Positions 58,782 through 64,000 of a stretch of 64,000 nucleotides of DNA are shown here, piece by piece. The position numbers and the translations under genes were made by a program. Each line of letters starts with the position of its first letter. The stretch's first letter is position 1. The notes under the pieces are model-generated. The model was not told where the DNA came from. It saw nothing but the letters and a program-made list of their open reading frames with translations, and ran no database searches. This stretch comes from Whalleya microplaca. Its lineage: Eukaryota; Ascomycota; Sordariomycetes; Xylariales; Xylariaceae. Where the stretch lies: positions 62,001 through 126,000 of the forward strand of contig MU385725.1 in assembly GCA_022497155.1 (NCBI GenBank), read 5' to 3'.

Positions 58782-60263
58782 ATGGATGGCCTACCGAGCG
58801 AAAAACCTAACGAGCCAGACGGTGAGCCACAGCGTGCGCCAGCCGCCGCCCTCCCCGCCATGTCGGCCTCATCAATGCCACCGCTATCTCGACTACTACC
58901 TCTCGGTCACGAGCTGCCTTTTGTACAGCCCTCCTCGTACCTAAGACCTAAACTTCGGAGTCACACAATACCTGTGACCACGACGCCAATGAGTCCGATT
59001 GATGACGAGCAATTGCAAGGCCTGGTGAGTGACTTTTAATTGTTCGCCGCTTCTGAGTCTTGTTTCATTCTACATTTTCTGAACTATCTATGCTATACCA
59101 TCTTGCACAGATCCGCATGATGGCGCGGGGTGTCTTGTGTCTTGCTTGGGCCCTGACGTATTTTGAGCAACCCGACAGCTGACCCTACTTTCATTCTTCA
59201 GAAGGGCCTGCGTGACTTTCTGCGCGTAAGAACTAGTTACGACGTTCTTCCGCTCTCGTTCCGTCTCATCGTGCTCGACAACGATCTTCTTATCAAGAAG
59301 AGCTTGGACATATTGATCCAGAACGGTATTATAGCCCTCGCGACGCTTCCGAATGGCCCCTAACATGGAAGCTACCAGGAATAGTCTCTGCGCCTCTCTG
59401 GGACTCGCACCACTCGAGATTCGCCGGTCTATTGACGGCCACCGACTACATAAATTTGATACAGTATTACTGCCAGTTTCCCGAACATATCGATGACGTC
59501 GAGAAGTTCAGGCTAAGCAGTCTGCGCGGTATGGCACACTCCTCTCTGACTGCTAACATTGCGGGGTGCAATATGTGTGGCTGACGCCTAGCTGTTTGAA
59601 GACATCGAAAGAGCCATCGGCGTCCTCCCTCTCGAAACGATCTCCGTGCACCCGTCGAGGCCGCTATACGAGGCATGTAGTCGCATGCTCCGGAGCCGGG
59701 CTCGGCGTATACCTCTCGTCGACATCGACCATGAGACGCAAAGAGAGACCGTCGTGAGCGTTATCACGCAGTATCGCATCCTCAAATTCATCGCCGTCAA
59801 CACGGAGCAGCACACGATGCTCCTCAAGCAGACCGTACGAGAGATCAACCTAGGAACCTACAACAACCTCGCAACCGCGAAAATGACGGACACGGTTCTC
59901 GAGGTGATCAATCTGATGGTGGTACACAACATCTCGGCCGTGCCCGTCATTGATAAGAACAATGTCGTACTTAACGTTTTCGAGGCTGTTGATGTCATAC
60001 CGTGCATCAAGGGAGGCGTCTACGACGAGTTGAAGTCAACCGTGGGAGAGGCGCTGTCGAGGAGGCCCGACGATTTTCAAGGTATTTACACGTGCCAGGA
60101 GGATGACCGACTCGACTCGATCTTCACCACAATCCGTCAATCGCGCGTGCACCGGCTGGTAGTGATTGACGATAACTGGCACCTGAAGGGCATCATCTCC
60201 CTTTCGGACATCCTCAGATATGTCCTGTTCTGCGGGGAGGAGGGCGCGTCCCTCCAACCGTGA
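58782..60263 (+). CDS. snf4: AMP-activated protein kinase gamma subunit Snf4, four exons
   Basis: Regulatory subunit of the Snf1/AMPK complex that senses adenine nucleotides and controls carbon and energy metabolism. Exons 58782-59024, 59202-59325, 59379-59528 and 59602-60263 join to 392 residues. A Pro/Ser-rich N-terminal extension (about 80 residues) precedes the CBS region: [20 protein letters not shown], then [40 protein letters not shown], a linker [58 protein letters not shown] and [20 protein letters not shown]. Four CBS motifs as expected are present, with the nucleotide-contacting basic and acidic residues ([17 protein letters not shown]) in place. Exon ends were set by exact phase and by the joined sequence. 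Confidence 0.96.
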
Positions 60264-60892
60264 CGATTGAAATGATGTCTACGTTTTGCAACATGGCGAA
60301 TACGATACCTTGGAAAAGGGTTGGTGGCAGGGAGGTTTTCAGGAGGATATACGGAGGAATAAGGAGTTTTAGGATTGGTTAGGCATTGCACAGGAGTATG
60401 TGGCGTTCGGAAGAACAAGAATAAGATGCTTGCATAGGATGTGGTTATTTTAATAAGCCCCTATAGATTCCCCTCTTCTATTCACACAGCCTGCTGATCT
60501 TACGGATTAGGAGGCTTACACACAAAGTTCTAGATGCCAGGCTTTGGAGGAAGACAAAGGGTCTATGGTAGATTTATGATGACCTCGTCACGTTTCTGGC
60601 GTGTAATATATTGGCATAGTCATAGTGCTTCCTGGAAGAGGTATCTAAGACATGTGGTTGTTGCATTTTCTCTGATATCTGCCGTGTCGTTCTTGCTGCT
60701 CCAACACCGATGTCTTGGTGATATTATAGGGTAGGCGCTACCTCTGCTCCCGATTATATGTGGCTTTATACTGGACTCAGAATGACATCAACGCCACGGA
60801 CATATAATGCCGAATCTCTTTGACCTAGACTACAAACCCCAAGCCTCTGTTGTTTCTCATCTTCAAAACTGGCTTCTTACTCAGTCGCTCAA
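60264..60892. other. Intergenic region between snf4 and the RhoGAP gene
   Basis: 630 bases; the snf4 3' flank and the promoter of the RhoGAP gene. Only short frames without resemblance. Confidence 0.5.
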
Positions 60893-63800
60893 ATGCAGCC
60901 TTACCATTATGATACTGCTCCGATCTCCAACAAAGGCAAAGAGCCGGCTACCGCGGCTTCGGCTTCGTCTTCGCAACCCTTCGCAAGTGCTCGGAAGACG
61001 AAGGGACGACCGCCACTGTCGAGTTCAACATATCTCAGACCCCAAACGGCGTTGCATACGTCGAAGTCGTATGTCTCCTTGGGCGCTTCGGCCGGCCGCC
61101 ATCACGGTGCGTATCGCAGCAGCACTTGGACGTCCTCCAGTGGGGACCTCGGTTTGCTTTCCGAGGGGGAGGCGATGGACAATCGCGAGCAGTTTGTAGA
61201 CGAATACAATCGCCTGGCGAAAAAGGTGATCTTTGCTGTCATCATTAGTCAGGAGTTGGCTAACATAGGGGTCTAGTATGGCATTCGGCTTCTAGTCCCT
61301 GGAGACTTTCCAGTTGTAAGTGTAAGTAAGTTCATGTATATCGAGATGGACGTATTCACATGATAATAGGTAAACGGATCCAACTCGCTTCCGAGTCGAA
61401 AAGGAAGTTGGCTTTCCAAAGTTTTGCGACAGGCTTCATCGGGACAATTCACGCAGTCTGGAAACGTCAAACGAGACCAATGGCTCCTTCGCCACCGACG
61501 AAGCATTAGCGACATGGCTATGAATTTTGTGCATCACCATAAAAAGTACGACCTGAAGGACGAGAGTCTACCAGCTTTGGTTCGACTATGCGGCAAGAGT
61601 CTCTTCTACTTGCCCTCGGAATACGCCCCATGCGCCTTGGTTCTACCCACCTGCTTTCGTGCACTTGCACAGGCTCTCGTACAACAAGGTCAGCAAATAG
61701 AGCATATGCTCGGACTTCCGTACTGGCTAATGCATGTTCACAGCGGACGCACGAGGGATCTTCCGCGTACCTGGCTCCGTTCGCATTGTAAATACTCTGT
61801 ATGACTATTACTGCGCTGATGGAGACGCCAATGATGTCTCGAGTACAACTCGAAGTCCGAATCTTCCCAGTCATATAAAGTGCAGTGTTCACGATATCGC
61901 ATCTACTTTCAAAAGGCTCCTCGCTGGCTTACCTGGTGGTATTTTGGGCTCCCTGTCACTGTATGATGCGCTCGTTGCCATTCACAGTCAACTCCACGGT
62001 GACCCGGAGCTCACCAGGACCAAAGAGACGAAACTTCGTGCGCGACTGATCGCCCTCGCCATCGGCACTGTCAAGTCCCAGTACCAGAGAGAGCTCATAT
62101 GCGCCGTGTTTGGTCTCCTATGCCTCATTGGTCGAGCTGCGGAGAATATGCCTCGAGAAGATGATTATGGAAGACCACTCCCGACCGCCGATCTGATGGG
62201 ATATAATGCTCTTAGCATTGTGTTCGGTCCTATCTTGATTGGCGAGTTGATCGATTCTTATAACACGAAAATAGCAAACCCAGCTGCTGGGTTAGTGCTA
62301 CTGCCCGTGACACCTCCGAGGTCGAGAAAGGAGAGACGTAAAATGGCCAAAACTCGTGTTGAAGACCCCAATACACACTTCGCAATAGACAAGATCCATG
62401 TCGCAAACAGCATTGCCGAAATGATCATCACAAATTGGAGAGAGGTTGTCCGACACATGCGGAGTCTGGGTATTATGAAGATTAGGTGGAATTCAGACGC
62501 CATGGACCATAGACCGCATAAGGGTATACTGAAGTCGTCAGCATCCGCTTCAGATGCGGTTCCGATGAGAAGGCCTCCAGACTGGGATGACCCTGGACCC
62601 TCCACATGGAATAAGGACATGACCGTGTCTCCTTTAGAAATTACTCCAACGCCGACGCCTAGTACGTTAATTCATGACAAATTCGCTTATCAAGCTAACT
62701 GTCTGCATTAGGGCTGAGTTTGTCAAAGTCTCACAGCAACCTTGGGGATCACTTCGAACCCTTGACCGTCAGACGGCGGCGGTCACTACCGTCTAGCTCT
62801 AGCTCATCGTGCATTTTCGTAACTCGGGTCTCATCACAGGCACTGTCGCCAACAGCAGAGGAGAGTCCCTCACATGAGCCCGACGCGAAGAATGTAGAGA
62901 GACGATCTCGAGGGTTGTCTTCTCCCTTGGCTTCCCATGAAGACAAACGAGAAATTATCTGGACAGCTCATCATCCCTCTCGACGCGAATCGGCGGAGTT
63001 GTCATATGGAGAGAGACACTCGAGTGATCGGGGCTCGATCGATATTTCTTGTGAGAGTAGAAGGGGTCGATCGAGTACGCCAAGACAGAAACGCTCCTCT
63101 CCATGTGATATAAGCACCGCTTCTCAGCGACATTCTAATACGGCAAAGAGTAACAGGTCATCAATTGTTGAGCCACTTTCAGATTGTGGAAACAGCATTC
63201 AGCAAGAAAACTTACCAATCCCATCATCCGCCGGGCATACACCGCTTAGGCACGATCGTGGCAATGCTAAGAAAAGACTGAGCGCCGGTACGCGGACTGA
63301 TTCTGATGATACAACTTCCAGTTATAATGAACAGCTCAAAAGTGGAGAGCCATTTCGCGTGAGCATTCACGAGAACGTCGCAATTCTTCAGAACAAAGGC
63401 CCCCTGAAGCCTACACTCTGTGAAGGTGAACACTTTTCATCAGATTCGCTTGTTGAGAAGTTTCCGAGCTTGACCTCTTCCGTGTCCAAAGATAAAAGCA
63501 GTCAAGAAAATCAACCACAAGCCGAAAGGAGTGTACATCAGAGTAAGGGGTCTAGGCCGATGGATACTTGGTCATTGAAGGAAGATTCGACGCCGACGAA
63601 GTTCACAATCTTCTCAAATAAGAAGCTTTCCAATAGACACAGCATCGACCAATGGAACGCACTATCTCGAGCCAGCTGGGCTAGTACGGAGTCTCTTGCA
63701 AAGCTTGCGAAGGAAAGGCGTTTAACGCGGTACTCAGGCAACATCTCTTCGCGTCACAGCGAGGAATCGTTAGTAAAGAAACCAGCTACACCGGAATGGA

Positions 63801-64000
63801 AACGCCAGCTCATAATTAAGCGGAATGAAGCGAAACGCAGAACGTCTATATCGCCCAAAGACAACACATTCCCCAAATCTCCGGAATCCACATATTCAAT
63901 GGAGAAAGCTTCTTCGGTTGTATCAAAGGAGTCCTCGCCAACCAAAAATGTTTTTGATGGAGAGAGCAGACCGGTTTCCCAGCGCTCGGCATCAAGGCCT
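60893..64000 (+). CDS. RhoGAP domain protein with long Ser-rich tail, partial at right edge
   Basis: A Rho GTPase-activating protein, probably controlling polarity or septation. Exons: 60893-61225, 61277-61315 (13 codons, YGIRLLVPGDF...), 61370-61688, 61744-62661 and 62712 onward, open to the window end (no stop seen in the frame). Residues visible: about 965. The N-terminus is Ser-rich, with a stretch FVDEYNRLAKK and a basic region. The RhoGAP domain spans about residues 195-435: CGKSLFYLPSEYAP, the arginine-finger segment GIFRVPGSVRI, LPSHIKCSVHDIASTFKRLLAGLPGG, TVKSQYQRELICAVFGLLC, MGYNALSIVFGP and ITNWREVVRHM. After it comes a Ser/Arg/Lys-rich, disordered tail (RSRGLSSPLASHE, SRRGRSSTPRQK). 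The start at 60893 gives MQPYHYDTAP. The C-terminal part outside the window is unknown. Confidence 0.9.

Overview
This window is nuclear DNA from a filamentous ascomycete (Pezizomycotina), most probably a Sordariomycete. The evidence is short introns of about 48-180 nt with GT...AG ends and CTAAC/CTGAC-like branch points, two HET-domain genes, and a set of housekeeping genes with clear filamentous-fungal character: calcineurin A with a Ser-Pro-rich insert, Tim22, Vac8, Snf4, Prp45/SNW1, Dfg5/Dcw1 and a p24 protein. The exact order or genus cannot be read from the sequence. Most genes were assembled here by joining exons by eye, checking that reading phase is kept across every intron and that the joined protein follows its family.

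Layout. Left edge to 5.3 kb: a truncated F-box-like gene, a small Cys-rich hypothetical gene and a six-exon cyclase-family hydrolase. 6.3-15 kb, all on the minus strand: calcineurin A, a sorbose/mannitol-type short-chain dehydrogenase, a ten-exon trimethyllysine dioxygenase (first step of carnitine synthesis) and a broken HET-domain gene. 15.9-24.4 kb: a two-TM protein with a long disordered tail, a membrane-anchored PhoD-like phosphatase, a p24 cargo receptor and the splicing factor Prp45. 26.4-27.9 kb: a type II membrane GH16 glucanase. 29.7-35.2 kb is the most unusual stretch: a DUF4291 gene divergent from an intronless fusion of a zinc-type macrodomain with a class M (SirTM) sirtuin, then an F-box gene. 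36.5-42 kb: a frameshifted coiled-coil-type gene, a gene-poor AT-rich block and Tim22. 42.6-52.6 kb: a SET/NAP histone chaperone, a GH76 Dfg5-like cell-wall enzyme, an intact HET gene, and a divergent pair of mitochondrial genes (translation initiation factor IF3 and inner-membrane protease Imp1). 53.3-64 kb: Vac8, the AMPK gamma subunit Snf4, and a RhoGAP gene that runs off the right edge.

There is no operon logic; genes are individually transcribed and mostly unrelated in function. The system most worth attention is the macrodomain-SirTM fusion, which places a predicted protein ADP-ribosylating sirtuin and a predicted ADP-ribose-removing macrodomain on one polypeptide. Signs consistent with RIP (C-to-T decay of repeats) are the TAG codon and AT-rich end of the HET pseudogene near 13.8-14.6 kb and the very AT-rich block at 37.7-38.2 kb.
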